Assembly (NCBI RefSeq): GCF_030272615.1
Contig: NC_081406.1
Location: 212,886,997 to 212,950,996, forward strand
Direction of reading: 5' to 3'
From: Cryptomeria japonica
Lineage: Eukaryota; Streptophyta; Pinopsida; Cupressales; Cupressaceae
Length of the DNA: 64,000 bases
The position numbers were made by a program, and so were the translations under genes. Below are positions 48,256 through 59,347 of the stretch, piece by piece (position 1 is the stretch's first letter; each line of letters starts with the position of its first letter). Below the pieces are notes generated by a model. That model was not told where the DNA came from. It was given only the letters and a program-made list of their open reading frames with translations, and did not search any database.

Positions 48256-50731
48256 TGCTGAACACAAGATGCCATTGAGAGGGGGGTGAATAAGTGGTTT
48301 CCAAATATTTTCCCTTTTATATCATATGTGTATATACTGGTTAATAAATCTAACATAAAGTAGACATACTGGTTAGATGGGAAAATAACACAAATGCAAC
48401 CACACATAAAAGGACATCACATAACATCAGATGTATGAGGAAAACCCAAGATGGGAAAAACCTCAGTGAGAAATGTTGTTGGAGACTACTACTCCAATCC
48501 ATCCTCACAATGAAAGCCAACCCAAGGAGTACTACTCCTTTACGATACCAACCCAAGGAGCACCAACCCCTGCACCGAGCTCCAACTCAATGATTAAAAG
48601 ATCATATATTAAATACAAAAGTAATTTCCTTGTTACAAAAGAACTTTGTAACTCTCATGCAAGTCTCTCTTCTAGTTCCTTGCTCACCTCTTTCTGTTGC
48701 AACCTTATCTCCTACTACAACCTTACCAGTTTAGCCTCTTCTTCTTCTTCTTTGTCGGTACTCTTCTCTTTTCCAGTTCTCTTATGTCACACTGCTTCTA
48801 ACTACCACCAGTCTTCTTCACTTTGTCAGTTGTCTGCTATTTGATCACTGTCAGTTCTCAACTTACCGGTTCTTTACTGACTCTCACTATTCTCTTCTCT
48901 TTTCTGCAATCTTCTCTGGCTCTTCTTGGCTGGTTCAATCACTATTGGTGCACACCTTTGTCAGTCTTAATGGCAGACTACCGGTTACCTCACTCTTATC
49001 GGTTCACTTCTTCTAATCGGTTAACTCTCATCTACTCAGTCTCTTCAATGATTGTCAATGAGCACTTGATTGATTGACTCTCTAGTTTTTACCCCCTTCA
49101 CTAGCTTTACTCTCTCATGCAACAACAAAATTTACATCTTTGATTTGCATTCTTATAGCCAAAATTTCCCGCCTAAACGTGACTTTGAGCATTAGAGCAC
49201 TAGGGTTTCTATCATACACTAAATCTACATCATATCTAATCACATTCTCATGTCCTTATTTGATGATATGCAATTCATCAATCAACATCACCATTTTGTT
49301 TACCTTGCGATTCATGTCTTCTATATTTATCCATCTGTAGCATGATTTTCGGCCTTGTGTTTTGTCAATCACGTACATGATGTGGTTTCCTTCACCCACT
49401 TCGATTTGCTAGATCACTCTGTCCTCGATCCCTGTTGTTTCATTGATCTCAAGCCACAAACCTCTGCCTTCATTCCTCGATCTTCATAGTCACCATTAAA
49501 TACTGGACCAGTCACCAACAACCTCACTGACACACTACACCAACTTGTTCATGCATGCCACTTCAACTCCATGTGGTTCCTTTGTCAACATCAACATTGG
49601 CTCACTATGTCAGTCTGACTTGGTCATCAACTAATAGAACACAATTGGGTTCATCTACTAGTTCACAAGCCCTACTGGTTATACCCGAACCGGTATGTCT
49701 TCAACCTTGCACTTTTCTTCTCTTTGGATGGAACACCTAAATCGATCAACACACTTGCCAACCTACCTCATGCATATGTTCAATGGATGGGAGCCTTTCA
49801 CTTCTACACCTTATCAACTTTATCGATGGACATACTTACCAGTAACCACCTTGATGACACCATGTCATCAAACTCCAACAAACTCCATATTCAATCCGGT
49901 TGCACTCTCTGTCTGCAACTTCTCAACCTTGCCTTCTTCATCAATATATTGGTTCTCTTATCAACCAGTTTGTCAAAGTGACAAACCCATCCTTCCTTCC
50001 TTATACTAGCAATACATCATGTCTACCTGGGTGATTTGATTCATATCTCTATCTCATACACCTAAGGCAACTTAGTGTTTCACTGGTTGATCTAGTGTGA
50101 GCCTTCAATCACTTGCCTTCTACTCATCAATCTTATCTTAGAGGAATATGATGCAATCCATTCATAATAGGAGATAAGCTCCACTTACCAATGGGAGTGG
50201 ATCCTTGTCATCTACATCTGACATTGCACCAATATGGCTTCCCTGTTTGAGAAGACACATCTTCAAATAGACACATATGATCTAGTTGGGTACACTCACT
50301 ATCAGTTATCTCTTCATATGGTAATTGCATCTTTATCCGATGGGAGTCATAACATTTCTCATCCAAACATCTAATAGCTTATCGATTGGCACATCTGCCT
50401 TAGCTCATCCTGCAGATTCATTTGCTAGTTCATGTTGCTTGCTCACTTGTCGGTTGGCAACATTATACTGCCAACTTGTTGCTTACTGGTTGTTATCCAA
50501 TATCGGTCTCCAGTCCTTATGTCTCCAACACAAGGTAACACTAACTTGTGTACCAGTGACTCCAATGGCCATTATGCTGGATGACTCTTTCTTCCTTACC
50601 GGTGACCTGCTATTCTAGTTGACATCAAAGACACTATTTCCAGTATGCATCAACTACAACCCTTCTTATCAATCTCCCATACTAGTTTACATCCTACATT
50701 GGTTGACATCAATGACAACACAATGCCAACA
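48256..50731 (-). repeat. D1 5' LTR, 2.48 kb
   Basis: Plus-strand ends TGCTGAACACAAGATGCC and AATGCCAACA. It aligns with the 3' copy with scattered substitutions and several small indels, so D1 is older than G1. Confidence 0.9.
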
Positions 50732-50746
50732 TATTCTAACAAATCT

Positions 50747-51649
50747 AAGAGAACAAAGCTAGAAGTTCAAGTTGAGACATAAGGAAGTTAAGAATCAGTT
50801 GAAGCAGGTGAATGAAACCATTAAAGATTTGATGATGAAGATTTAGGATAAGGAACAGATAAAAGAAACTCTGACTGAATCAGTTAAGTTGAAGACAGAA
50901 GAATGTGAGAAGCTGGAATAAGAAGTGAATAAGTTGAAGCCAAAAAGTAAAGTTCTTGATAGCTCATCAAACTTTTGTCAGATTTGACTAACATGTAGAA
51001 AGATCATTTAGACAAGACTAGACTAGGGTTTCAAGGTGGTGAAAGTTCAAATTATAATCATAAAGATAAAGGCAAAGAGGTTAAGGCAGAAGAAGAGAAG
51101 AAACCTGAAGATGCAAACAAAACCCAAAATCAGAGATGCACTACAAGGAGATTACCAATACATCAACTGAATGCATAAAGGTACTCATCATTTAATGGTT
51201 ATTGTTTTCAATGCAATAAATCTGGTCATAAAGCTGCAAATTGTAGAAGCATTCAATGTTACAATTGCAAGAGGTTTGGTAACAAATCAAATTACTATAG
51301 AAATAATGCTATGAGTCAAAATCATAATCTGGTTGGAGAAAATAAGGTGAATAATATATTTCATGGATATTGTTATATATGCAATGGTTATGGTCACAAA
51401 GCTAATCAGTGTAGATATAGATCACATTCAACATATTCAATGTAAAAGAACATCAGTTGTTACAAGTGCAAGAACATTATGCTAATCAGTGTAAAGAATT
51501 AAATTGAGAAGTCTATAGAGAAGAATGTGGTAAAGGCTAGAGAATCAAAGAAAAATTAAGTCATGGTATGGAGAAAGAAGGAGGTGAAGAATGAAAGCTT
51601 GCTTGGTCTACTGAAATCTAGTGCAGACACCCCTTCCTCCAGTAACTAA
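50747..51649 (+). pseudogene. E0 gag, 3' piece: coiled coil plus zinc knuckles
   Basis: Joined across E1 (one TSD copy removed), the frame of 16433-16572 continues here: VKNQLKQVNETIKDLMMKI, then KLKTEECEKLE, interrupted by stops. Knuckles: CFQCNKSGHKAANC (51203-51244, intact), CYNCKRFGNKSNYY (His and last Cys lost), CYICNGYGHKANQC (intact) and a final partial CYKC. The frame ends ADTPSSSN with TAA at 51647-51649, the same C-terminus as in E1 and family A. Resumption of the coding frame across a 34-kb gap is the best evidence that E1 is a single insertion. Confidence 0.78.
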
Positions 51650-51845
51650 GCTTATTGCTTTAACTCAGGGGGATTTTCTCAAGAAAAATATTTTGACCCC
51701 CTCTTATAAGTTGGTTCATGTCATCAGTGCAACATGACTATGTTTGAGATGCAATCTGATAATTCGAGGTTTGTGTTAACATCATCGATAAGACACTTTT
51801 TGGTAGAAAAACCCTAGAAGAGATTTTTGCAGGATATGTATAGAT
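51650..51845 (+). other. E0 sequence after gag
   Basis: An imperfect stem (AAGC/GCTT, 51648-51660) and an AGGGGGA run follow the gag stop as in E1 and B1. No ORF. The element is cut at 51846 by A2; anything further of E0 lies right of the window. Confidence 0.5.
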
Positions 51846-52633
51846 TGTTAGAATCAATGACAGTCCCAAAGACATTGAGATGGGGGGGGGGGTGCATCAG
51901 TGTCTAACCAATTAGCAGAATATTGAAACCTTTTAAGAAATTTATATCTCAAAACAATGTATCGATAAATAAGAATTAATGCAATAAATAAGAATAGCAG
52001 AGACAACATAGATAACACACCATAACACATGATATTTAACGAGGAAACCCGGTGTGGGAAAAACCTCGGTGGGATTTGTGACCCACAATATTCACTCATT
52101 GGCCAATGAATTAATATTACTTATAATGAGGGGCCTACACATGCAAGAAGGTTAGTAGCCTAGAGCTCACTACTCAATCACAAAACAGAAGTCTCACTGA
52201 CTTACAAAATGGATTATCAAAATCCAATACAATGTACTTCTTTAGATCAGCATCAACTATACCAGGTACAGTACTGGTTTAAGCTCAGTCTATTACCAAG
52301 ACCTTCGCTATCAAAATATCATCTATCCTTTTTTCATCTCCTCTATCTCTTACAAAATGACCTATAAGATCTCATACATATATATGAGTCTTTTACAATA
52401 TGCCATGTCGGCTTGTACAAAATATTTTTACAATATAAAACAATAAAAAAAGTTTATTCCATGTGGGCTTGAGTGTCGGCATGCATTATTGTTGTTGCCA
52501 ATGAAGTGCCTGCCCGTGTATGTATAAGTCTATTGCTAGTTCCAGTAACTGTCGTTGGGTTGACAGATGTTTTCCAGTTGGTTTCCATCAATGAAAACAT
52601 CAACTGATATCATAAGAGTGTAGAATGCCAACA
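51846..52633 (-). repeat. A2 3' LTR
   Basis: 788 bases, plus-strand ends TGTTAGAATCAATGACAG and GAATGCCAACA; aligns with the A1 LTRs. Contains a run of about ten G at 51883. Confidence 0.9.
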
Positions 52634-52645
52634 ATCTCCCCCTTT
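52634..52645 (-). promoter_or_regulatory. A2 polypurine tract
   Basis: AAAGGGGGAGAT on the minus strand, adjoining the 3' LTR, identical to A1. Confidence 0.88.
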
Positions 52646-52919
52646 GGCATTGATGGCAACACTCATGAGAAAAATCCAAAAACTGTTCCAAAAACTGAAG
52701 TCCAAAAAGTTTCCAAAAGGATGTGCTCCCCCTGAGCAAATGAACTCCTCTGAAGAAGTATTTTTCTCTCTCTCCACTACTCCCCCTTTGACATCAATGA
52801 CAAAGGTTGTAAAAAATAGTCAAATGAGTGCAAAAATTTCACCTCAAAGTCTGTAACTAGTTGGTTACTATCTAAAAGATATTTACCAAAACCAAATTCA
52901 AACTTTGCATAAACCTTTT
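52646..52919 (-). pseudogene. A2 ORF2, extreme 3' end and untranslated tail
   Basis: Matches A1 18571-18845, so it holds the last codons of ORF2 (about 52830-52919) and the untranslated tail. B1 inserted at 52920 within the C-terminal coding part. Confidence 0.7.
52915..52919. repeat. B1 target-site duplication CTTTT, left copy
   Basis: CTTTT immediately before the TGTTGG start of B1, exactly repeated at 60456-60460. Confidence 0.9.
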
Positions 52920-54063
52920 TGTTGGCATTTTTGATGATTATGTTGTGATTTTCATTGATGGACACACACTTGCATTGAGATCATTTTTGTATGTATTAGT
53001 TAAAGCTCAACTGGCACATGTTCCAACCGGTATGATGAATTATAGTCCTTAGACTATTGGTGTTTTGCAGAAAGTGATTACCGATCTGAAGCGGTATGCT
53101 GACCCCAAGTGGTTCGAGGATCTCAAGTGGTACGAAGGATCAAAGCGGTAGAACCCATATTTCCCAGTCTTCAAACCGAAAACCGTTATTTTGCTTGGAC
53201 CGATATTTTGTATGAACCGGTATCACTCTGTGATGAGTTACCAACCGACATTTTGTGATGAGTTACCATCCACCGATTGTTTGATGGTGCCGACACTTTA
53301 ACTATGCTTTTTGTATCATGTTAAAGAATATGTCTACATCCATTGAACCTAGGAAATTGTATTGTAATCCTATTGGACCGACATGAAATCAGATTCCTTT
53401 ATAAGGACATCATGTCTAGGGTTTTAGGTTGTTGCGATTGATGTTGTTGCTAGGGTTTAAGGTGGTTGAGGAGTTAGAGAGAGTATGAATGTGTAGAAGA
53501 CTGAAGTAATGCTGGAATGCATTAGGAATGAGCTATCAAGGATCTAACCAAGCAATATGTGCTATTTGCTAGATCACTCACTTGTTGATTACTCACATCT
53601 TCGACAAGTCTGTAGCCCTTAACTGGGTAGGCCCAAAAGCCTCTTGTAAATCCTCTAACAAGGTGGTTCACATCTGTGGATCTAAAATCCTCTAGCAAGG
53701 TAGTCTTTAATCGGACTTATCTCCTAACAGAGATTGAGATTCCTAACAGGATCTGTTCTAGTAAAGAACATTGTAAGACCTTAACCGGTCTGACCTTAAC
53801 CAGTCTGGTTCCTATTCTGCAGATAGTTACTTGTGAGTTCCATCTCACCATGGTTTTTCCCATTTGGGTTTCCACATCAAAATCTAGTGTGTTATGGTGT
53901 TTGTGCTTTTGTGGGTGAATGCATTATTTGCTATTTGGTTTGCATGTGTGCTAACCGGTTTGTCTACTAAACTGTTTTACCGGTTTGCTGTTAGTCTAGC
54001 AAAGTGTTTAAGTGCAGAGATTTTTGGCATACTAATTCACCCCCCGCCTCCTAGTATTCATCA
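52920..54063 (+). repeat. B1 5' LTR
   Basis: 1144 bases, from TGTTGGCATTTTTGATG to TAGTATTCATCA. Compared with the 3' LTR it has an extra short stretch near 53225-53265, where ATGAGTTACCA occurs twice. TATA-like TTTATAAGG at 53398. Conserved ACCATGGTTTTTCCC and TTCACCCCCC blocks near the end. Confidence 0.93.
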
Positions 54064-54065
54064 AT

Positions 54066-54078
54066 TGGTATCAGAGCC
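54066..54078 (+). promoter_or_regulatory. B1 primer-binding site, initiator tRNA-Met type
   Basis: TGGTATCAGAGCC exactly, two bases after the LTR end. Confidence 0.93.
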
Positions 54079-54113
54079 TACCTTTCTATAAGTTTAACCA
54101 CTTGGAAATAGAT

Positions 54114-55390
54114 ATGGGGGAATACACATTGAGGGAACTTACTCATCGACTCACTTAGTCTGAACAAGCCTATGATGATCTTATGGTCAAATATAAGGCC
54201 TCTCAAGCAAAAAGGAGAGAACATGCTGAAAAGTTGATGAAGCTATCTGAAAATAGTTCCTCTGATGAAGCGGACATGGAAGCCCTAATTCAAGAAGTAG
54301 AGAAGCTGAATGAATTCAATTCCAACCTAAGAAAAGAATTGGAAGGACTAACTATTCGAATGTGTCAAGAGCTTGAGAACTGGAGGAAAGCTGAAGATCT
54401 AGTCAAAGACAAAGAGCATGAAAACTCCAAGCTGAAGCAAGAGATCAGTGCCCTAACTGCTCAACTCCATGTGAGAAATTGGAAAAGGAAGACATGCAAG
54501 GAGAACTGAACATTGCCATCTCTGAGAATGAAAACCTGATGGAAACAAATGCTGCTATTTCCAAAGAACTCTCTGAGTCGAAGGAAATAATTGCTAAGTT
54601 CAACAAGAGTACTGTCAAGCTAGAGCAAAAGCTTGAATTTGCCAAACCTGTTAAGAATACTGATGGACTTGGTTATTCCGGTCATGAGGAAGGTGAGACC
54701 TCTAGTACAAATGCTAGAACATCAAATAATCAACCGACATCAAAGGATAAAGGTAAGCAAAAGTTTAATCCTGTTTGCTTTAACTGTCTTAAAGAAGGAC
54801 ACACTGCCAATGTGTGTAGGAGTAAGGCTTACAATAATTTTACTTATTTTCTAAATGATAAGCCTAGATCCTATAAATTCAGTGGTAACTGTTATGCATG
54901 CAACAAGTTTGGGCATAGAGCATCTAAATGCAGGTCTGTTATAAATAACACTAGAAGATATCCTTAGAGGACCCAAGGAGTTGGTCCTTAACCTTTTGTG
55001 AACCGGAATCATAACCGGTTTAATGCCTTCAATCATCAATCAAGAAATGGTGGCAATCAAGCGGCAACTAGATGGAGAGAAAACTATTTGATCTGTCATA
55101 ATCATGGTCACACTACTGCAACATGCAGGAGGAAGAACAACAACATGAATAATGGACCTTGGAGAGCACCTGGATTGGTCTGCAATCACTGCAACAAACT
55201 TGGTCACATTGCCAGATTCTGCAGATCAAGAAAGAACATATTGGATGATATACCGGTCACTCCGAAAGGAAAGATTGATGTTGACACTGTTCAAGCGGAT
55301 ATGAACAAAACCTAGAAGAAGAAACCAGCGATGTTACAAGAAGAACTAGTTTCTAAACCCAGTGTGGAAATATTGAAACCAACAAACTAA
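54114..55390 (+). pseudogene. B1 gag: coiled coil plus four zinc knuckles
   Basis: The ATG at 54114 (MGEYTLRELTHRLT) is followed by a TAG at 54156 and a coiled coil (ADMEALIQEVEKLNEFNSNL, KLKQEISALTAQL). One frameshift near 54460 leads into the second frame (NIAISENENLMETNAAISKE). Knuckles: CFNCLKEGHTANVC (54776-54817), CYACNKFGHRASKC (54890-54931), YLICHNHGHTTATC (55085-55126, first Cys now Tyr) and CNHCNKLGHIARFC (55181-55222). Stops at 54965, 54989 and 55313 are in frame. It ends at TAA 55388-55390 after KPTN, with a stem-loop over the stop. RNA-binding particle protein by analogy. Confidence 0.82.
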
Positions 55391-55411
55391 GCATCAGAAA
55401 AGCTTAGGGGG
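55387..55411 (+). promoter_or_regulatory. hairpin overlapping the B1 gag stop codon
   Basis: CTAAGC (55387-55392) pairs with GCTTAG (55402-55407) across a 9-base loop; GGGGG follows. Same place and design as in E1 although the surrounding sequence differs. Confidence 0.58.
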
Positions 55412-55836
55412 AGTAAACAGCAAAATTTTTTGAACCGACGGTTTACACCGGTAAAAGACCTTAACCGGTATGCGATACCTGTCATTTGGTGAAAGACCGG
55501 AAATGGTAAAAGGCAAATTAGGGTTTATGCCCTAATGGTGGAGCATTAATTGCGGTAGGTGAGGAATATGTTTAAAAGGAATTTTCAAATCATTTCTCAC
55601 TATCATTTATCGAAGCAAAGAAGGTTTTCAAGTGCAGAGAGATGAAAAAGTGATTTGTGCTACGATTTAGAGAAATTTTAGAAACCTTGAAGGAGATTCA
55701 GAAGCAAATTGCTAACGGTCAAGAGAAGAACTCAAACCGGTGATTCAGCAACTGACGAAGTGGAAGGTGAAGTGGAAGTTGAAAAGCCCTAAATTCTTGA
55801 ACTTTGAAAGGTATTTCTCGAGCTTTCTATTTTGTC
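55412..55836 (+). other. B1 spacer between gag and ORF2
   Basis: No conserved frame. Mostly AT-rich leader of ORF2; ACCGG recurs several times (for example 55448, 55463, 55496). Confidence 0.5.
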
Positions 55837-58797
55837 ATGGCTTTCGCATCGCATGATAGTTATAGTGCAACTGTCGATTCGATGGACTTCATTCAAAGAA
55901 AATCGAAATATAATGCTTTGTCACAAGTACCAGCTGGGGTTATAGTAGAAGAATGGATTTCAGATTATATAGACTACAAAATCTAAGACCTAGGGTCTCT
56001 TGTGATCCATTCAAAGCTAGGTCTATTTTGTGGGAAGGATAAAAAGATCAAAATGGAGTATAGCATTTTGGAGAAGAAGAAACTTCACAATGCGGTTTAC
56101 TTCCTAGAGGATTTCATAGACGACCACATTAGAATCATTTTGAGCAGAGTTCATGGTGACAAGATGTACCTAGAGAGAACACATGATGTCACTCCACAAG
56201 CTATTCATGTCGTCACCAGTTTCTACAATACAGGGGAAGTGCCAGCCCTAAGGAAGGTCAGCAAGACGAAAATGTCCAAGCTCACCAGTTCAATGAGTGA
56301 CTCAAAAGGAATGATTGTTACTTCCATCAAGGATGACCTCATGAAATATGCGTGCATGGTGATTGGATACCGAACGTTCTCCACCATTAGAATTAACTTT
56401 GTATCTGCTGCAGTGGTAAATGCCGCTTACCGGATGATCAAGGAAGATGCATCATTCAATCTTTGCATCGATAGGCAAAGGCAACTCCTGTTGAACCTTA
56501 AATCAATCAAACAAGATAATGCATTGAAGTTCAAGTTTGGTTAGCTACTGGTCAGATTATTCTTTTATTTCCAAGGTTACTTCCCAGGAGTGGGAGACAT
56601 TCAGTGGTCTGCGAACCAACCGATTACTAAGCAGATCAAAGAAAGTCTGCAAGTAGTCAGAACTGGCTACCCTGATGTTCTGAACAGGTACTTTGATGAG
56701 TTCAGAAGTAAGATGAGCCTAAGGATGAGGATATCCGATGACATAGTCAAGAAGTATGAAGATGATATCTTCTTTATCATCAAAGTTGATCAAAGCATAA
56801 TGGAGGCTGTTGAGCCTAGACAGGAAGAAGTGGAGCCTATGGGCTATGAGGTGATGTATGATATGCTGCATGGGTATGCTTCTACCCTAATCACCTCACC
56901 TCTTGATCCTAAGGAAAAGAGAACTGACACCTATCTGGAAAGGGTTGCACCGGTTGAAGAACCTCCTGAAAAGAAAGGAAAGGTAGTGCCTTCACCATCG
57001 GCATTGGTAACGACAGCCAGTCCCAAAGTGACCAAGCGGTCACCTGCAAAGAAGAAACCGATAGCAGCACCTGCCAAAGTCTTTGAGAGAAAGAGGAAGA
57101 CAAGGAATGCCTCATCGGACTCAGAAGAAACTGTGTCTAAGGAAAAAACTAAGAAGACAAGACAAGCAAAGAAAAAGACAAAGAATGAACCAGCATCATC
57201 GGCACAGGTAAATAGTGACATCTCCTCCTACAAACCTTTGACACATTGTCAAAGAAATATAAAAAACATTAGGATAAAAGTGCTGAATGATTTGATTGAT
57301 TGTTTTGATGATTTCAATGATGATGAAAAAGAAGCAGTTGAAAAAGAAATCATTAAGTATTTATGTGTTAATGACCGGTCGCCCTCATAAACTAGATCCG
57401 AGACACCAGATTCTTTGTATAAGTCCCTAGATAATAAATGGTGCATTGCAATAGGGAAAGAACAGGAAATCAGGGAGAAAGTTTTTGCTCAATACTTTTC
57501 TGACCTGTCAAATTCAGAGTTATTTGATGTCATCAACCAAAATAAAGTACTCTTCTTCACCAGAAGAAGAAGACTCTAGTTGTTGGAAGGAAAAATTGAT
57601 GATGTTGAAAAAGACACTCATTTGCATATGACAACAATGGTTCATACACATAAAGTGCTTCAAGCTAGAAGGAAGGCTAAACAAGAACCGGCAGTGACAA
57701 AACCAGATGAAGTGTTTGATGATGAAGGAAATTTGGTTGTTGAACCTATCGACACTATTGATGTTGATGCTCTAGATGGAGAAGATTTTGCTCAAGGTAC
57801 ATGATCGGAAGCAACAGGATAGGAGAAGCAGGTAGAATAGGAAGTAAAGAAAAAGGAAACTGAGGACAAAAAGAAGGATGAAGCAGAGAAGAAGAAAAAG
57901 GAAGAGGACAAGAAGAAGAAGGAAAAAGATGAGGAGAAATGGAATAAGGAAGAAAAGAGAAAAGAAGAGGAAGAAGAGAAAAAGAAACAAGAAGATGCAA
58001 AGAAGAAGAAAGAGGAAGAGGACGAGAAGAAGAGAAAGGAAGAGGAGAAGCAAAAGGAAGTAGAAAAGAAGAAGAAAGAGGAAGATAAGGTAGAGGAGAA
58101 GAGGAAGGAAGTAGAGAAGAAGAAGGCAAAGGAGGATAAGGAAGAGGAAAAGAGAAAAGAAGCGGAGAAGAAAAAGGTAGAGGAGGACAAGGAAGCAGAA
58201 GTGGCAAAGAGCATACAGATGGAGACTCCTAAGGCAACTGGTAGTTAAGCCAAACCAGATGACCTCACTAGTCCCATTGACCTCCAGTCTGCAAGTGAAA
58301 TGGAGCTACTGTAGAGCATCAAGGTTGCTCAAGAATGCCTTGAAGTGATACGGAGGAAAAAGGAGCAAGATGTGATCCAAACTGCAGTGGACACTCTTAC
58401 TGGTTTGTTTCCCAGCACAAACCTCCCTAGCACTGACTCATCATTGGCCCAATTGAAGCTCCTATGAACAGTAGTAGATGATCAAGTGCAGAGCTTAGAG
58501 GAGGTAGCAGAGGCAAATGCTAAGAAAGAGCATCAAAAGGCTCTCAACATTTCCCTAGTGAAGAAGCTTGATGAGCTCCGGTCTGAACTGCAAAAAGCAC
58601 AGAAAGATATAAGGAATTCTCTAGATGAGTGGAATCTTCTACTTAGCAAGATTTGTCAACCCCATCTATTCTATGACGATGTGCTTGCACATAAGCAAAA
58701 GCTTCAATTTGATTTACCGTCATACATGAGCACCTTCAAGCCACCATATGACTCCTTTATAGCTTATGGGCAAACCGTTCACTGGTTTCATATCTAG
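55837..58797 (+). pseudogene. B1 ORF2, about 986 residues, ten stops and no frameshift
   Basis: From the ATG at 55837 (MAFASHDSYSATVDSMDF) to the TAG at 58795-58797 a single frame of 987 codons is kept. In-frame stops lie at 55984, 56542, 57388, 57577, 57802, 57820, 57838, 58246, 58312 and 58465. Regions: globular half (RIILSRVHGDKMYLERTH, KYACMVIGYRTFS, LKFKFG, MGYEVMYDMLHGYASTLI); basic segment (KKPIAAPAKVFERKRKTR); LNDLIDCFDDFNDDEKEAVE; acidic patch (IDTIDVDALDGEDF); about 135 residues of almost pure Lys/Glu (57841-58245); and a C-terminal coiled coil with LDEWNLLLSKICQPHLFYDD. Homologous in plan to A1, A2 and E1. No enzyme, membrane or signal motif seen. Function unknown. Confidence 0.82.
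57841..58245 (+). repeat. purine-only tract encoding a Lys/Glu helix
   Basis: About 400 bases almost free of pyrimidines, with GAAGAGGA and AAGAAGAA repeats. In the ORF2 frame it encodes alternating Lys/Glu runs (KKKEEEDEKKRKEEEKQK), which typically form a single long charged helix. The opposite strand and shifted frames give low-complexity open stretches that are artefacts. Confidence 0.85.
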
Positions 58798-59333
58798 TCT
58801 ACTAAAATAGAGCATGGGATCAGAACCCAGTCACGAGATTTGCAAGAGCTACAACTGGTTCTACTTCCACATCTGCAAATAATTTAGAAGTGCTATCTTA
58901 ATCTTGATGCCTTAACGGCGACATAGGAGATGAGCACAATAGATGCCATGGAAGAACATGTCTCCCAGATGTAGATAGAGAAAGACGTAGCCACCTCCCT
59001 ACTTGAGTCCTGATCTTTATCTATGAAACAATTCTTGCAGGACTTTAAATCTGTTTTTGACAAGTTTTATTCTTTACTTTCATAAACACTTATTATTTTA
59101 ATGAAACATGGGTTAGTCTATAATATTATTTTTGTCATTGTTGGAAAAGGGGGATAAGTATAAATTTTGAAAGTTTTGATGTATACTTTCATGTTATTTC
59201 TGTTAAGAAGTAGTATACATTGTATTTTCTGCAAAGGGATAGTGTATATGCTTAGGGGGAGCAATTTTGATTCAGGCATATTTTTTTTGTTAAAAACTTA
59301 GATGTCAAAATTTCCTAAGTGTTGCCATCAATG
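58798..59333 (+). other. B1 3' untranslated segment
   Basis: No supported gene. The end (AGTGTTGCCATCAATGCC, 59315-59333) matches the sequence before the PPT of the other families. Confidence 0.6.
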
Positions 59334-59346
59334 CCAAAGGGGGAGA
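59334..59346 (+). promoter_or_regulatory. B1 polypurine tract
   Basis: CAAAGGGGGAGAT directly before the TGTTGG start of the 3' LTR. Confidence 0.9.
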
Positions 59347-59347
59347 T

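Larger units (their letters stand above)
42186..50731 (-). mobile_element. D1: copia-gag element with 2.5-kb LTRs and no pol
   Basis: On the minus strand: 5' LTR 48256-50731, PBS 48241-48253, gag about 46528-48210, non-coding to 44777, PPT 44763-44774, 3' LTR 42186-44762. Flanks are GATTC (42181-42185) and TATTC (50732-50736), four of five matching. Its interior of about 3.5 kb is too short for pol, and none is seen. Confidence 0.88.
16573..50741 (+). mobile_element. E1: pol-less two-ORF element, split by three insertions
   Basis: E1 comprises 16573-17752, 24349-27536, 39250-42185 and 50732-50741. It has LTRs of about 1.1 kb, a degenerate initiator-Met PBS, a Gag with coiled coil and knuckles, an ORF2 and a PPT. 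Its flanks read AAGCT (16568-16572) and AATCT (50742-50746), a TSD matching at four of five bases. The insertions are A1 (minus), G1 (plus) and D1 (minus, within the last bases of the 3' LTR). No polymerase sequence occurs in any E1 segment, although the whole interior is accounted for. Confidence 0.85.

Noticed and set aside
42216-50618. Many plus-strand frames of 60-140 residues in D1 LTRs and interior
   Set aside because: Paired copies reflect LTR duplication; compositions follow the CT-rich strand. The gag is on the other strand.
57755-58214. Minus-strand open frames of 93-150 residues, rich in Ser, Phe, Leu and Pro
   Set aside because: They are mirror images of the purine-only Lys/Glu tract of B1 ORF2; low complexity explains the lack of stops.
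55837-58797. ORF2 as a retroviral envelope-like gene
   Set aside because: No signal peptide, membrane segment or furin-like site is visible, and it follows gag directly. Envelope-like ORFs of plant copia elements come after pol.
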